Shown here: positions 55,945-64,000 of the stretch, in pieces | How positions within the stretch are numbered: the first letter of the stretch is position 1 | Layout: each line of letters starts with the position of its first letter | NCBI RefSeq assembly: GCF_010548305.1 | Contig: NZ_JAAGLV010000010.1 | Coordinates: forward strand, 124,001-188,000 | Source: Streptomyces sp. SID13031 | Lineage (GTDB): Bacteria > Actinomycetota > Actinomycetes > Propionibacteriales > Kribbellaceae | Length of the DNA: 64,000 bases | Reading direction: 5' to 3' | Made by a program: the position numbers and the translations under genes | Notes under the pieces: model-generated | Database searches by the model: none | What the model was told of the DNA's origin: nothing | What the model saw: only the letters and a program-made list of their open reading frames with translations

Positions 55945-56283
55945 AAGCCGGGGTGAGGCGCCCGGCGCTTTGGGATCGGGTCACCAACCATGGCTGGCGA
56001 CCCGAGCTCGTGATCCTCACTCTACTACCGATTCGAGCCATTTTGACCTGCTCGCGGTGACCGTAATCACTCTGCGTGCTGTTCGTAATGTGCGACCTTT
56101 CAGTCGCTCCTCGTAACCGAGAGGCTGTCTTCTTGCGATGTCCGCCTCTGCACACATCAACGAGGCCACTCACAAGGGGTTACGAGATTCCGCAAAAGTT
56201 TTTTCTGGCCGTGACGCCCCTCGCAGCGCTGCCGCTGGGGCTGGCTTACTGTGGGCCGACCCGTTCGATGAGGCAGGAGAACA

Positions 56284-57279
56284 ATGACCGACATCCTCGA
56301 TGTTGCGCGTGAGCAGGTTCTGGAGCGAGGGATCGGCCTCACCCAAGAGCAGCTGGTCGAGGTGCTGCGATCGCCGGACGAGCAACTCGACGCCCTGCTC
56401 GCGCTCGCGCACGAAGTACGGGTCAAGTGGTGTGGCGAGGAGGTCGAGGTCGAGGGGATCATTTCGCTGAAGACCGGCGGCTGCCCCGAGGACTGCCACT
56501 TCTGCTCCCAGTCGGGTCAGTTCACCTCGCCGGTGCGCGCGGTCTGGCTGAACATCCCCGAGCTGGTCGAGGCCGCCAAGGAGACCGCGAAGACGGGGGC
56601 GACCGAGTTCTGCATCGTCGCCGCCGTCCGCGGCCCGGACGCCCGGCTGATGTCGCAGGTGAAGGCGGGGATCGAGGCGATCAACGCCGAGGTCGAGATC
56701 AACATCGCCTGCTCGCTCGGGATGCTGACCCAGGAGCAGGTCGACGAGCTCAAGGCGATGGGCGTCCACCGCTACAACCACAACCTGGAGTCCGCCCGCT
56801 CGTACTTCGGTGACGTGGTCACCACGCACTCCTTCGAGGAGCGCTGGGACACCTGCCTGATGGTGCGCGAGTCCGGTATGGAGCTGTGCTGTGGCGGCCT
56901 GGTCGGGATGGGTGAGTCCATCGAGCAGCGCGCCGAGCTGGCCGCGCAGCTGGCCGAGCTGGAGCCGCACGAGGTTCCGCTGAACTTCCTCAACCCGCGC
57001 CCGGGCACACCGTTCGGCGAGATGGAGATCATGGCCGGCAAGGACGCGCTGCGCACGATCGCCGCGTTCCGGCTGGCGATGCCGAAGACCGTACTGCGGT
57101 ATGCGGGTGGCCGTGAGCTGACGCTGGGCGACCTGGGCACGCGTGAGGGCCTGCTCGGTGGCATCAACGCCGTCATCGTCGGCAACTACCTGACCACGCT
57201 GGGCCGCCCGGCCACCGCTGACCTCGACTTGCTCGCCGACCTCAAGATGCCGGTGAAGGAACTCCAGAAGACGCTATGA
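56284..57279 (+). CDS. bioB: Biotin synthase
   Basis: A 331-residue radical SAM enzyme that inserts sulfur into dethiobiotin. The CxxxCxxC of the 4Fe-4S cluster is [15 protein letters not shown] (near residue 68). Cys, Cys and Arg ligands of the sulfur-donating 2Fe-2S cluster lie downstream, in ACSLGM and [25 protein letters not shown] and [10 protein letters not shown] are standard for BioB. ATG 56284 has GCAGGAG 5 bases upstream. First gene of the biotin operon, and its stop overlaps the start of the BsaP-BioA ORF (ATGA). Confidence 0.97.
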   Translation: MTDILDVAREQVLERGIGLTQEQLVEVLRSPDEQLDALLALAHEVRVKWCGEEVEVEGIISLKTGGCPEDCHFCSQSGQFTSPVRAVWLNIPELVEAAKETAKTGATEFCIVAAVRGPDARLMSQVKAGIEAINAEVEINIACSLGMLTQEQVDELKAMGVHRYNHNLESARSYFGDVVTTHSFEERWDTCLMVRESGMELCCGGLVGMGESIEQRAELAAQLAELEPHEVPLNFLNPRPGTPFGEMEIMAGKDALRTIAAFRLAMPKTVLRYAGGRELTLGDLGTREGLLGGINAVIVGNYLTTLGRPATADLDLLADLKMPVKELQKTL

Positions 57280-58808
57280 CCACAGTGCTCTACTACTGCG
57301 GCCACTGCGGCCGCGAAGAAACCGACGGCAGCCACGAGAGCTGCCGCCGGGCGCTGACGATGGAACCACCCCGGTACTGCGACCAGTGCCGCCGCCGGAT
57401 GATCGTCCAGGTGCACCCCATGGGCTGGACAGCACGCTGCTCAGCCCACGGGGAGCTGTCTTTCAGACAGCCGGTGACCGGAAAGGGAAACAGGCCCATG
57501 GGGTCGAGTGAGGAACTGCTCGGGCGGGATGCCACGTTGTTGTGGCATCCGTACTCGTCGTTGAGCGAGCCGGCGCCGGTGCGGGTGGTGCGGGGTGCCG
57601 ACGGGGTGCGGCTGCGGCTGGATGACGGCGCCGGGGGTGTGGTCGAGGCGATCGACGCGATGGCTTCGTGGTGGTGCATGATCCACGGGTACCGGCATCC
57701 GGTGCTGGACGCGGCGGTGAAGGCGCAGGTCGACGACTTCAGCCACGTGATGTTCGGCGGGCTCACGCATGAGCCGGCGATCCGGCTGGCCGAGCGATTG
57801 GTCGAGATCACGCCGGAGCCGATCAGGCACGTGTTCTTCTGCGACTCCGGGTCGGTGTCGGTCGAGGTCGCGATCAAGCTCGCACTGCAGTACCAAGTTG
57901 CCCGTGGCAACAACGGGCGGACCAGGATGCTGACCGTCCGGGGCGGATACCACGGAGACACGTTCGCGCCGATGAGCGTGTGCGATCCGGTGAACGGGAT
58001 GCACTCGCTGTTCGCGGGGGCGCTGAAGGAGCAGGTGTTCGGGCCGCAACCGCCGGCCGGGTTCGACCGCGCGGACGACGATCCGGAGTACCTGGCCTGG
58101 GCGGCGGCGCTGCGGGCGCTGGCGGCGCAGTACCGCGATGAGGTGGCGGCGATCATCGTCGAGCCGATCCTGCAGGGCGCTGGTGGGATGTATCCCTACA
58201 GCCCGGCCTGCTTGAAATTGCTGCGCGAGCTGGCCGACGAGCATGGCTTCCTGCTCATCCTCGACGAGATCGCGACCGGATTCGGGCGTACCGGCACGCT
58301 TTTCGCCTCTGAGCACGCTGGGATCGCCCCCGACATCCTCTGTGTCGGCAAGGCTCTCACCGGCGGTTACCTGTCGCTGGCGGCGACGCTCTGTACTACG
58401 GAGGTCGCGCACACCGTGTCGGGCGGCCCTGGCGGGGCGCTCATGCACGGGCCGACCTTCATGGCTAATCCCCTCGCATGCGCTGTCGCCTTGGCCAGCG
58501 TCGACCTGTTGCTGTCCCAGGACTGGGCGGCGCGCGTTGGTCAGATCTCCGCAGGATTGGCGGCCGGCCTGGCACCGGCAGCTGAGTTGCCTGGGGTGAA
58601 GGATGTGCGGGTGCTCGGCGCTGTCGGCGTCGTGCAGCTCGCTGGTCCGGTCGACATGGTGCGGATGACGGATGCCGTACTGCGCCGAGGTGTGTGGGTC
58701 AGGCCGTTCCGGGATCTCGTCTACACGATGCCGCCCTACACCTGCACTGCCGAGGAGATCGCCACCATCACCTCCGCCATCATCGAAGCAATTGCCGAGG
58801 GCAACTGA
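57276..58808 (+). CDS. bioA: BsaP-like zinc-ribbon domain in one ORF with DAPA aminotransferase BioA
   Basis: An uninterrupted 510-codon ORF coupled to bioB by ATGA. Residues 1-74 form a Cys-rich ribbon, [18 protein letters not shown] then [10 protein letters not shown] and ARCSAHGE, like BsaP, a small partner needed by actinobacterial BioB. Residue 75 is an ATG (57498) preceded by GGAAAGGGAAA, where an ordinary BioA (436 residues) could start independently. BioA features are [38 protein letters not shown], the PLP-Lys segment [12 protein letters not shown] and [15 protein letters not shown]. BioA turns KAPA into DAPA using SAM. The product may be a fusion, two proteins, or both. Confidence 0.88.
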   Translation: MTTVLYYCGHCGREETDGSHESCRRALTMEPPRYCDQCRRRMIVQVHPMGWTARCSAHGELSFRQPVTGKGNRPMGSSEELLGRDATLLWHPYSSLSEPAPVRVVRGADGVRLRLDDGAGGVVEAIDAMASWWCMIHGYRHPVLDAAVKAQVDDFSHVMFGGLTHEPAIRLAERLVEITPEPIRHVFFCDSGSVSVEVAIKLALQYQVARGNNGRTRMLTVRGGYHGDTFAPMSVCDPVNGMHSLFAGALKEQVFGPQPPAGFDRADDDPEYLAWAAALRALAAQYRDEVAAIIVEPILQGAGGMYPYSPACLKLLRELADEHGFLLILDEIATGFGRTGTLFASEHAGIAPDILCVGKALTGGYLSLAATLCTTEVAHTVSGGPGGALMHGPTFMANPLACAVALASVDLLLSQDWAARVGQISAGLAAGLAPAAELPGVKDVRVLGAVGVVQLAGPVDMVRMTDAVLRRGVWVRPFRDLVYTMPPYTCTAEEIATITSAIIEAIAEGN

Positions 58809-59974
58809 TGGTGGAGGGCGGAGAGGCGGCCGGGCGGCCTGTCGTTGGCGGCGGCCTGGCGGGCTGGCTCGCGCCGAAGGCAGCGGCGCTCGAGTCGCGG
58901 GGGCTGACTCGACGGCTGCGGGCTCGGCCTTCGGATGAGGTTTTGATCGACTTGGCGGGCAACGACTACCTCGGGCTGGCGCGCGATGCGCGCGTGGTCG
59001 AGGCGGCGGTGGCAGCGGTCCGGGAATGGGGTGCGGGGGCGACAGCCTCCCGTCTGGTCACCGGTACCACGGCGCTGCATGCAGAGCTGGAGGGCGAACT
59101 GGCCGCCTACACCGGGCATGAGGCCGGCCTCGTTTTCTCGTCCGGGTATCTGGCCAACCTCGGGGTGATCACCGCGCTGGGCGGGCCGGGGACGTTGCTG
59201 GTGTCCGATGAGCACGTGCATGCGTCGATCGTGGATGCGTGCCGGTTGTCGCGGGCGCGGGTGGAAATCGTTCCACACAACGACGTCCAGGCCGTCGGCA
59301 AAGCGCTTGCCGAGCGCAAGGAACCGCAGGCGGTCGTGCTGGTCGAGTCCGTCTACAGCGTGCTCGGTGATGCGGCGCCATTGGAAGCCCTGTCTGCGGT
59401 TGCTCTCGAGAACGGCGCGGTGTTGCTGGCTGACGAGGCGCACGGGCTCGGTGTTACGGGTGGCGGTCGTGGTTCGATCAAGGCAGCTGGGCTGGCCGGG
59501 GCGGATCACGTGGTCGTCACCATGACGTTGTCGAAGGCAATGGCCAGTCAGGGCGGTGTCGTCCTCGGTCCGGCCGTACTCCGGGAGCATCTCGTCAACC
59601 GCGCCCGCTCCTTCATCTTCGACACCGGCCTCAATCCGGCCGCCTGCGCCGCTGCGTTGGCAGCGTTGCGCATTCTGATCGAGGAACCGGCGCGGCCGGA
59701 GGCGGTCCACACCACCGCTGCAAGGCTGGCCGAGGTCTGCGGCGTCACGCCGTCGGCCGGTGCTGTTGTCTCGGTGCCGATGCCTGGGCCTCGCGAGGCG
59801 GTTCGGGCCGCTGAGTTGTGCTTGGCGGACGGAGTACGGGTTGGCAGTTTTCGGCCGCCTTCTGTTCCTGATGGGATCAGCCGGCTTCGGCTCACTGCTC
59901 ATGCGGGGCTCTCGGCCGAAGACCTCGATCGGGCGTGCGAGGTCATCACCACAGCGATCCAGGAGGTTTCGTGA
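58808..59974 (+). CDS. bioF: 8-amino-7-oxononanoate synthase
   Basis: A 388-residue PLP enzyme of the alpha-oxoamine synthase family, condensing pimeloyl thioester with L-alanine to KAPA. It has LAGNDYLGLARD, GAGATASRLVTGTTALHAEL, HASIVDACRLSRA, ADEAHGLGVTGGGRGSI, and TMTLSKAMASQGG with the PLP Lys. ATG 58808 shares one base with the bioA stop (TGATG). Third gene of the operon; GTG of bioD overlaps its stop. Confidence 0.96.
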   Translation: MVEGGEAAGRPVVGGGLAGWLAPKAAALESRGLTRRLRARPSDEVLIDLAGNDYLGLARDARVVEAAVAAVREWGAGATASRLVTGTTALHAELEGELAAYTGHEAGLVFSSGYLANLGVITALGGPGTLLVSDEHVHASIVDACRLSRARVEIVPHNDVQAVGKALAERKEPQAVVLVESVYSVLGDAAPLEALSAVALENGAVLLADEAHGLGVTGGGRGSIKAAGLAGADHVVVTMTLSKAMASQGGVVLGPAVLREHLVNRARSFIFDTGLNPAACAAALAALRILIEEPARPEAVHTTAARLAEVCGVTPSAGAVVSVPMPGPREAVRAAELCLADGVRVGSFRPPSVPDGISRLRLTAHAGLSAEDLDRACEVITTAIQEVS

Positions 59975-60633
59975 GCGGGGTTCTGTTCGTCACCGGTACC
60001 GATACAGGGGTTGGGAAGACCGTGGTCACGGCCGCCCTGGCGGCGAGTGCGGACGGATCGGTCGCAGTGCTGAAGCCCGCCCAGACCGGCGTCACCGCTG
60101 ACGAGCCGGGCGACCTGCAGGAAGTGCAGCGGCTGACCGGCCTGACCGAGCTGCATGAAGGCGTCCGGTTGCTCGATCCGCTGGCACCGACGACGGCCGG
60201 GCGGCGGCAGGGGGTCGCGCTGCCCTCGGTCGATGAGCACGCCGAGACGATCGAGAAGCTGGCGCTCGACCATGACCTCGTTCTGGTCGAGGGTGCGGGC
60301 GGACTGCTCGTCGGGCTGGATGACGACGGCAACGACCTGGCCGATCTCGCTGCCCGGCTGGAGATCCCGTTCGCCTTCGTGGTGGTCGCCCGCGCGGGGC
60401 TGGGCACGTTGAACCACGCCGGGCTGACGGTCGAGGCGTTGCGTGCGCGAGCGCTGCCGATCGCCGGTCTGGTGATCGGGTCCTGGCCCGCCGAACCGGA
60501 GCTCGCTGAGCAGTGCAACCTGGACGACCTGCCGACGACGACCGGCGTACCGGTGATCGGGCGGATCCCGGAAGGCGCGGGCGCGCTCGACCGGGAGAGC
60601 TTCGTCGCCGCGGCGGCCGGCTGGTTCGACTGA
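59971..60633 (+). CDS. bioD: ATP-dependent dethiobiotin synthetase
   Basis: A 220-residue ATPase closing the ureido ring of dethiobiotin. Walker A is TGTDTGVGKTVVTAALAA, followed by VAVLKPAQTGV, LVEGAGGLLVGLDDDG and VVVARAGLGTLNHAGLTVEA. GTG 59971 has a perfect AGGAGG 4 bases upstream. It completes bioB-A-F-D; genes for the pimeloyl-ACP stage (bioC, bioH) are not in the window. Confidence 0.96.
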   Translation: MSGVLFVTGTDTGVGKTVVTAALAASADGSVAVLKPAQTGVTADEPGDLQEVQRLTGLTELHEGVRLLDPLAPTTAGRRQGVALPSVDEHAETIEKLALDHDLVLVEGAGGLLVGLDDDGNDLADLAARLEIPFAFVVVARAGLGTLNHAGLTVEALRARALPIAGLVIGSWPAEPELAEQCNLDDLPTTTGVPVIGRIPEGAGALDRESFVAAAAGWFD

Positions 60634-60673
60634 CATTGCACCTTTGACATCGCCCCGTGTCTACACTCGGGCG

Positions 60674-61765
60674 GTGACCCACTGCCCTGCCCGGTATGAC
60701 GAAAAGCTGGGTATGTGGGTCGTCGACGAGCCGGGTGAGGTGCGCGAGATCCTGCTCGATCCGGCGACGTTCCGGCCGGACAATGCGGTGCTGGCTCACA
60801 CTGCGCTGAGCGTGAAGGCCCTGCGGGTGCTGCAGGGAGTCGGATTCGCGCTGCCGCCGACGCTGGCCAACAACGCGGGCTCTTCGCACCGGCCGATCCG
60901 TGCTGCGGTGGCTCGATTCTTCAGCCCGGCTCGGGTCGCCGCCATCGAGCCGCTGACCCGCAGGCTGGTCTCCGAGCGGGTCGAAGCGGCTTTGGTGGCG
61001 TTGGACTCCGGCCCGGTCGATCTGGTCGAAACGGTCGCCGCTGAGCCGCCGGCGTTGGTGTTGCTGGACATGCTCGGGCTGCGCGACGTCGACGTACCGG
61101 CGTTGAAGGCGTGGAGCCGGGACTCGCTCGAGCTGTTCTGGGGTTGGCCAACTGAGGATCGGCAACTGGAGCTCGCGCACAGTGCCGCGGAGTTCTACGG
61201 CTGGTTGCGGCAGCGGGTGGTGGCGGCTCGACGGTCGCCGGGGGAGGACCTGTTCGGCGTACTGGTGTCGCTCGGGTTGAGTGATGAAGAGGTGTGTGCG
61301 GTCGCCTACTTCCTGCTGATCGCCGGCCAGGAAACGACGACCCAACTGATTTCGACGGCTTTCCAGCGGTCGCTCGGACAGCGCCTGGACCCCACCGAAA
61401 CAGTCGAGGAGGTACTGCGCGAGTCGTCGTCCGTTCCCACTTGGCGTCGGGTCACGGCCGGGCCTGCGGCGGTCGGTGACGTGGAGCTGCCCGCGGGTGC
61501 GCCGATCCTCCTCGGGCTGTCCGGCCACGGCGGCCTGGCCGAGCTCGCCTTCGGTCTGGGCCTCCACCGCTGCCTCGGCGCCGGCCTGGCCCGCCTTGAA
61601 GCCCGGGTTGCACTGGAAGTCGCCGCGCCGCTACTGGCTGCAGTACGGGCCGTGGAGCCGGAGCCGCCGATGATCGACCTGCTCTCGTTCCGGGCGCCCG
61701 CTCGCTTGGTGGTGTCCGGCGCGATTACAGCCTCACTGACCTGCACCGATACCCTTTGTGGGTGA
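60674..61765 (+). CDS. Short cytochrome P450 lacking the meander
   Basis: About 363 residues. GTG 60674 is chosen; TACACT at 60662-60667 would act as a -10 box for a leaderless transcript starting there, and no ribosome site is visible. The I-helix is canonical, [10 protein letters not shown] (A217-T222), the K-helix is EEVLR (E246-R249), and the heme loop is [10 protein letters not shown] with Cys300. However, only 51 residues separate Arg249 from Cys300, against 68 in the P450 at 4121: the ANRDP..F.DPDRFD..R meander, with the third Arg of the E-R-R triad, is missing. The N-terminus is also short. It lies between bioD and guaA and overlaps the guaA GTG. It may be an unusual active enzyme or a heme protein with another role. 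Confidence 0.78.
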   Translation: MTHCPARYDEKLGMWVVDEPGEVREILLDPATFRPDNAVLAHTALSVKALRVLQGVGFALPPTLANNAGSSHRPIRAAVARFFSPARVAAIEPLTRRLVSERVEAALVALDSGPVDLVETVAAEPPALVLLDMLGLRDVDVPALKAWSRDSLELFWGWPTEDRQLELAHSAAEFYGWLRQRVVAARRSPGEDLFGVLVSLGLSDEEVCAVAYFLLIAGQETTTQLISTAFQRSLGQRLDPTETVEEVLRESSSVPTWRRVTAGPAAVGDVELPAGAPILLGLSGHGGLAELAFGLGLHRCLGAGLARLEARVALEVAAPLLAAVRAVEPEPPMIDLLSFRAPARLVVSGAITASLTCTDTLCG

Positions 61766-63312
61766 CTGAGCATGAGCTGGTTCTGGTCGTCGACTTCGGG
61801 GCGCAGTACGCGCAGTTGATCGCGCGCCGGGTGCGCGAGGCGAAGGTGTACTCCGAGATTGTGCCGTCGTCGACGCCGGTCGAGGAGCTGCTAGCCCGGA
61901 ATCCGAAGGCGATCATCTTGTCCGGCGGCCCGCAGTCGGTGTACGCCGAGGGCGCGCCGCGAGTCGATTCGGCGCTGTTCGAGGCCGGGGTGCCGGCCTT
62001 CGGGATCTGCTACGGGTTCCAGGCGATGGCGCAGACGCTCGGCGGCGAGGTACGGCGTACAGGGCTGCGCGAGTTCGGCCGGACGCCGGTCACCGTGAGC
62101 GAGCCGGGCACGCTGCTGGCCGGCATCCCCGAGGACCTCAGCGTCTGGATGTCCCACGGCGACGCGGTGCACGCGCCGCCGGCCGGCTTCGCAGTACTGG
62201 CTGCTTCCGAGGGGGCGCCGGTCGCAGCCTTCGAGGACCTGGACCGGCAGCTCGCCGGCGTGCAGTGGCACCCGGAGGTGCTGCACTCGCAGGCCGGGCA
62301 GGCTGTGCTCGAGCACTTCCTCTACGACATCGCCGGCTGCAAGGGCGACTGGACCACGACCAACCTCGTCGACGAGCAGGTCGAGCTGATCCGCAAACAG
62401 GTCGGCGACAAGCAGGTGCTCTGCGGACTGTCCGGCGGCGTCGACTCCGCGGTGGCGGCGGCCCTGGTGCACAAGGCGATCGGCGACCAGCTGACCTGCG
62501 TGTACGTCGACCACGGGCTGCAGCGCGCGGGTGAGTCCGAGCAGGTCGAGAAGGACTACGTCGCCGCGACGGGCATCCGGCTGGAGGTCGTCGACGCGGA
62601 GGACCAGTTCCTCGGCATGCTGGCCGGCGTCACGGATCCGGAGCAGAAGCGCAAGATCATCGGCCGGGAGTTCATCCGGACCTTCGAGGCGACGGCGCGC
62701 AAGCTGGACGCCGAGCGGCACATCGAGTTCCTCGTCCAGGGCACGCTTTACCCGGACGTGGTCGAGTCCGGCGGTGGTACCGGGACGGCGAACATCAAGT
62801 CCCACCACAACGTCGGCGGGCTGCCGGACGACCTGCAGTTCTCGCTGATCGAGCCGCTGCGGACGCTGTTCAAGGACGAGGTCCGCGAGCTCGGCCTGGC
62901 CCTCGGGCTGCCCGAGGCGATGGTCTACCGGCACCCGTTCCCCGGCCCGGGCCTGGCGATCCGGATCGTCGGCGCGGTCGACCGGGAGCGGCTGGACATC
63001 CTCCGTGCCGCCGACCTGATCGCCCGCACCGAGATCACCGCGGCCGGCCTGGACCGCGCCATCTGGCAGTTCCCGGTGGTCCTGCTCGCCGACGTCCGCT
63101 CGGTCGGCGTCCAGGGCGACGGCCGGACGTACGGTCACCCGATCGTCCTCCGCCCGGTCACCAGCGAGGACGCGATGACCGCCGACTGGGCCCGCCTCCC
63201 GTACGACGTCCTGGAGAAGATCTCCACCCGGATCACGAACGAGGTCGACGAGATCAACCGCGTCACCCTCGACATCACCAGCAAGCCCCCGGGCACCATC
63301 GAGTGGGAGTAG
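61762..63312 (+). CDS. guaA: GMP synthase (glutamine-hydrolysing)
   Basis: A 516-residue two-domain enzyme making GMP from XMP with ammonia from glutamine. The N-terminal class I amidotransferase has Cys in [11 protein letters not shown] and His-Glu in [10 protein letters not shown]. The ATP pyrophosphatase has the P-loop [14 protein letters not shown] and YVDHGLQR. The dimerisation C-terminus is complete ([11 protein letters not shown]). GTG 61762 overlaps the P450 stop (GTGA); TTG 61756 is also in frame. Together with guaB it completes IMP to GMP. Confidence 0.96.
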   Translation: MTEHELVLVVDFGAQYAQLIARRVREAKVYSEIVPSSTPVEELLARNPKAIILSGGPQSVYAEGAPRVDSALFEAGVPAFGICYGFQAMAQTLGGEVRRTGLREFGRTPVTVSEPGTLLAGIPEDLSVWMSHGDAVHAPPAGFAVLAASEGAPVAAFEDLDRQLAGVQWHPEVLHSQAGQAVLEHFLYDIAGCKGDWTTTNLVDEQVELIRKQVGDKQVLCGLSGGVDSAVAAALVHKAIGDQLTCVYVDHGLQRAGESEQVEKDYVAATGIRLEVVDAEDQFLGMLAGVTDPEQKRKIIGREFIRTFEATARKLDAERHIEFLVQGTLYPDVVESGGGTGTANIKSHHNVGGLPDDLQFSLIEPLRTLFKDEVRELGLALGLPEAMVYRHPFPGPGLAIRIVGAVDRERLDILRAADLIARTEITAAGLDRAIWQFPVVLLADVRSVGVQGDGRTYGHPIVLRPVTSEDAMTADWARLPYDVLEKISTRITNEVDEINRVTLDITSKPPGTIEWE

Positions 63313-63332
63313 TCCCGCACCTGGCAGGCTCG

Positions 63333-63911
63333 GTGCAGCTCATCGTGGTCCGGCACGGCCAGTCGACCTGGAACCAGGACCGGCGGTGGGCGGGACAAGC
63401 AGATCCACCACTGACCCAACTCGGCCGCGACCAAGCGGCTGAGCTGGCTCTCAGCTGCCGCGCCGCAGGGATCGGAGCCGTGCTGTGCTCCGATCTGAGC
63501 CGGGCGCGAGAGACCGCCGCCATCGTCGCCCGGACGCTGCAGCTCGGTGAGCCGATCGAGTCGCCAGACCTGCGGGAGCGATGGAGCAGGACCCTCACGG
63601 GTCTTACCGCCGACGAGATCGAGGCCACCTTCCCCGGTGCCCTGTCCGCGTGGAGAGACGGCAGCTCGACGAAGCTGCCGGGAGACAGCGAAGCCTTCGA
63701 TCCGTTCGCTGTCAGAGTCCGCCGGGGCCTGGAGACTGCCGCCGGACTCGCGCCGGTGGTCCTCGCCGTGGCTCACGCCGGCGTGCTCCGCGCCCTGGCA
63801 GAACTCACCGGAACCCCCACCGAACCCCGGCCGGCGAACACGACCGGCCGACGGTTCGTGCTCGACGCCGGCCGGCTGAGGGACAACGGGCCGGCCTTCG
63901 CCACCCCGTAG
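63333..63911 (+). CDS. Histidine phosphatase family protein (phosphoglycerate mutase-like)
   Basis: A 192-residue phosphatase with the catalytic RHGQSTWN at the N-terminus, DLSRARETAAIVA, the acid residue in LRERW, and the second His in LAVAHAGVLRAL. Members act on phosphorylated sugars, nucleotides or phosphoproteins; CobC-type alpha-ribazole phosphatases are relatives. GTG 63333 is preferred because GGCAGG lies 6 bases upstream; GTG 63303 would overlap guaA by 10 bases. Substrate unknown. Confidence 0.82.
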   Translation: MQLIVVRHGQSTWNQDRRWAGQADPPLTQLGRDQAAELALSCRAAGIGAVLCSDLSRARETAAIVARTLQLGEPIESPDLRERWSRTLTGLTADEIEATFPGALSAWRDGSSTKLPGDSEAFDPFAVRVRRGLETAAGLAPVVLAVAHAGVLRALAELTGTPTEPRPANTTGRRFVLDAGRLRDNGPAFATP

Positions 63912-63982
63912 TACGAACCCTTCGGCCGTGCGGACTGTTTGTGGGTTCCTGAGAGTTCCTGCAGAATTCGGGGGGATCGGTT

Positions 63983-64000
63983 GTGAGGCCGTGGATCGAG
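63983..64000 (+). CDS. Possible start of the next gene (cut by window edge)
   Basis: GTG at 63983 follows GGGGGGA with 7 bases of spacing and opens V-R-P-W-I-E before the window ends. Only six codons are visible, so no product can be named. Confidence 0.3.

Noticed and set aside
60644-60667. TTGACA at 60644 with TACACT as a standard promoter
   Set aside because: The spacing is only 12 bases; TACACT alone is kept as a possible -10 for a leaderless start.

Overview
The window is very GC-rich, with strong G/C bias at third codon positions, many ATGA/GTGA start-stop overlaps and GTG starts. It carries two CIRCE sites before groES, a GroEL with a His-rich tail, a SigD-type sigma factor with an RsdA-like anti-sigma factor, guaB/guaB3 and a BsaP-type biotin synthase helper. 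Together these point to an actinomycete. The overall style resembles Kribbella or another Nocardioidaceae-type genus, but that placement is an inference. No tRNA, rRNA, insertion sequence, prophage or CRISPR array was recognised.

Region 1 (1-16365) looks like the right-hand part of a specialised-metabolite gene cluster that continues beyond the left edge. It has two tandem glutathionylspermidine-synthase-like ATP-grasp ligases, an O-methyltransferase, two closely related MFS exporters plus a third unrelated one, two paralogous P450s, two SGNH esterases, an AMP-forming ligase, an alpha/beta hydrolase, and an adjacent pair strongly resembling 4-hydroxymandelate oxidase (Hmo) and 4-hydroxyphenylglycine transaminase (HpgT). 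The pair implies that an arylglycine is made. No NRPS module, carrier protein or hydroxymandelate synthase lies in the window. The genes form coupled operons: ligase-MFS-SGNH (-), MFS-methyltransferase (-), and SGNH-P450-hydrolase-hmo-hpgT (+), the last behind a good promoter at 9152-9180.

Region 2 (16448-31115) is mixed: a secreted protein with strong terminators, coaA facing acpS-nnr, a DUF222/HNH endonuclease gene whose end overlaps nnr, a large secreted PIG-L deacetylase, a META-domain lipoprotein, a class V aminotransferase, an extracellular nuclease, a LysR regulator and a HAD phosphatase.

Region 3 (31131-37735) is a tightly coupled housekeeping operon: alr, a lipase-like hydrolase, a GNAT-TsaE fusion, tsaB, rimI, tsaD, a GNAT protein and a hydrolase. 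It supplies D-alanine and the tRNA t6A modification. After it come a tiny membrane-protein ORF, a secreted protein, a THUMP-like methyltransferase and a peptidoglycan-binding protein.

Region 4 (41071-49380) holds the heat-shock operon groES-groEL under HrcA/CIRCE control, then sigD/shbA-rsdA-guaB-guaB3, an order known from Mycobacterium (where a whiB gene also intervenes). Region 5 (49377-55234) carries a DinB/SnoaL-type protein, a helical-repeat protein, a succinate-semialdehyde dehydrogenase and a GMC oxidoreductase.

The 1 kb intergenic region 55235-56283 contains one large two-step palindrome and three further hairpins, with no convincing gene. It is followed by the biotin operon bioB, a single ORF joining BsaP to BioA, bioF and bioD, then a P450 that lacks the meander, guaA and a histidine phosphatase. 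The next gene may start at 63983.
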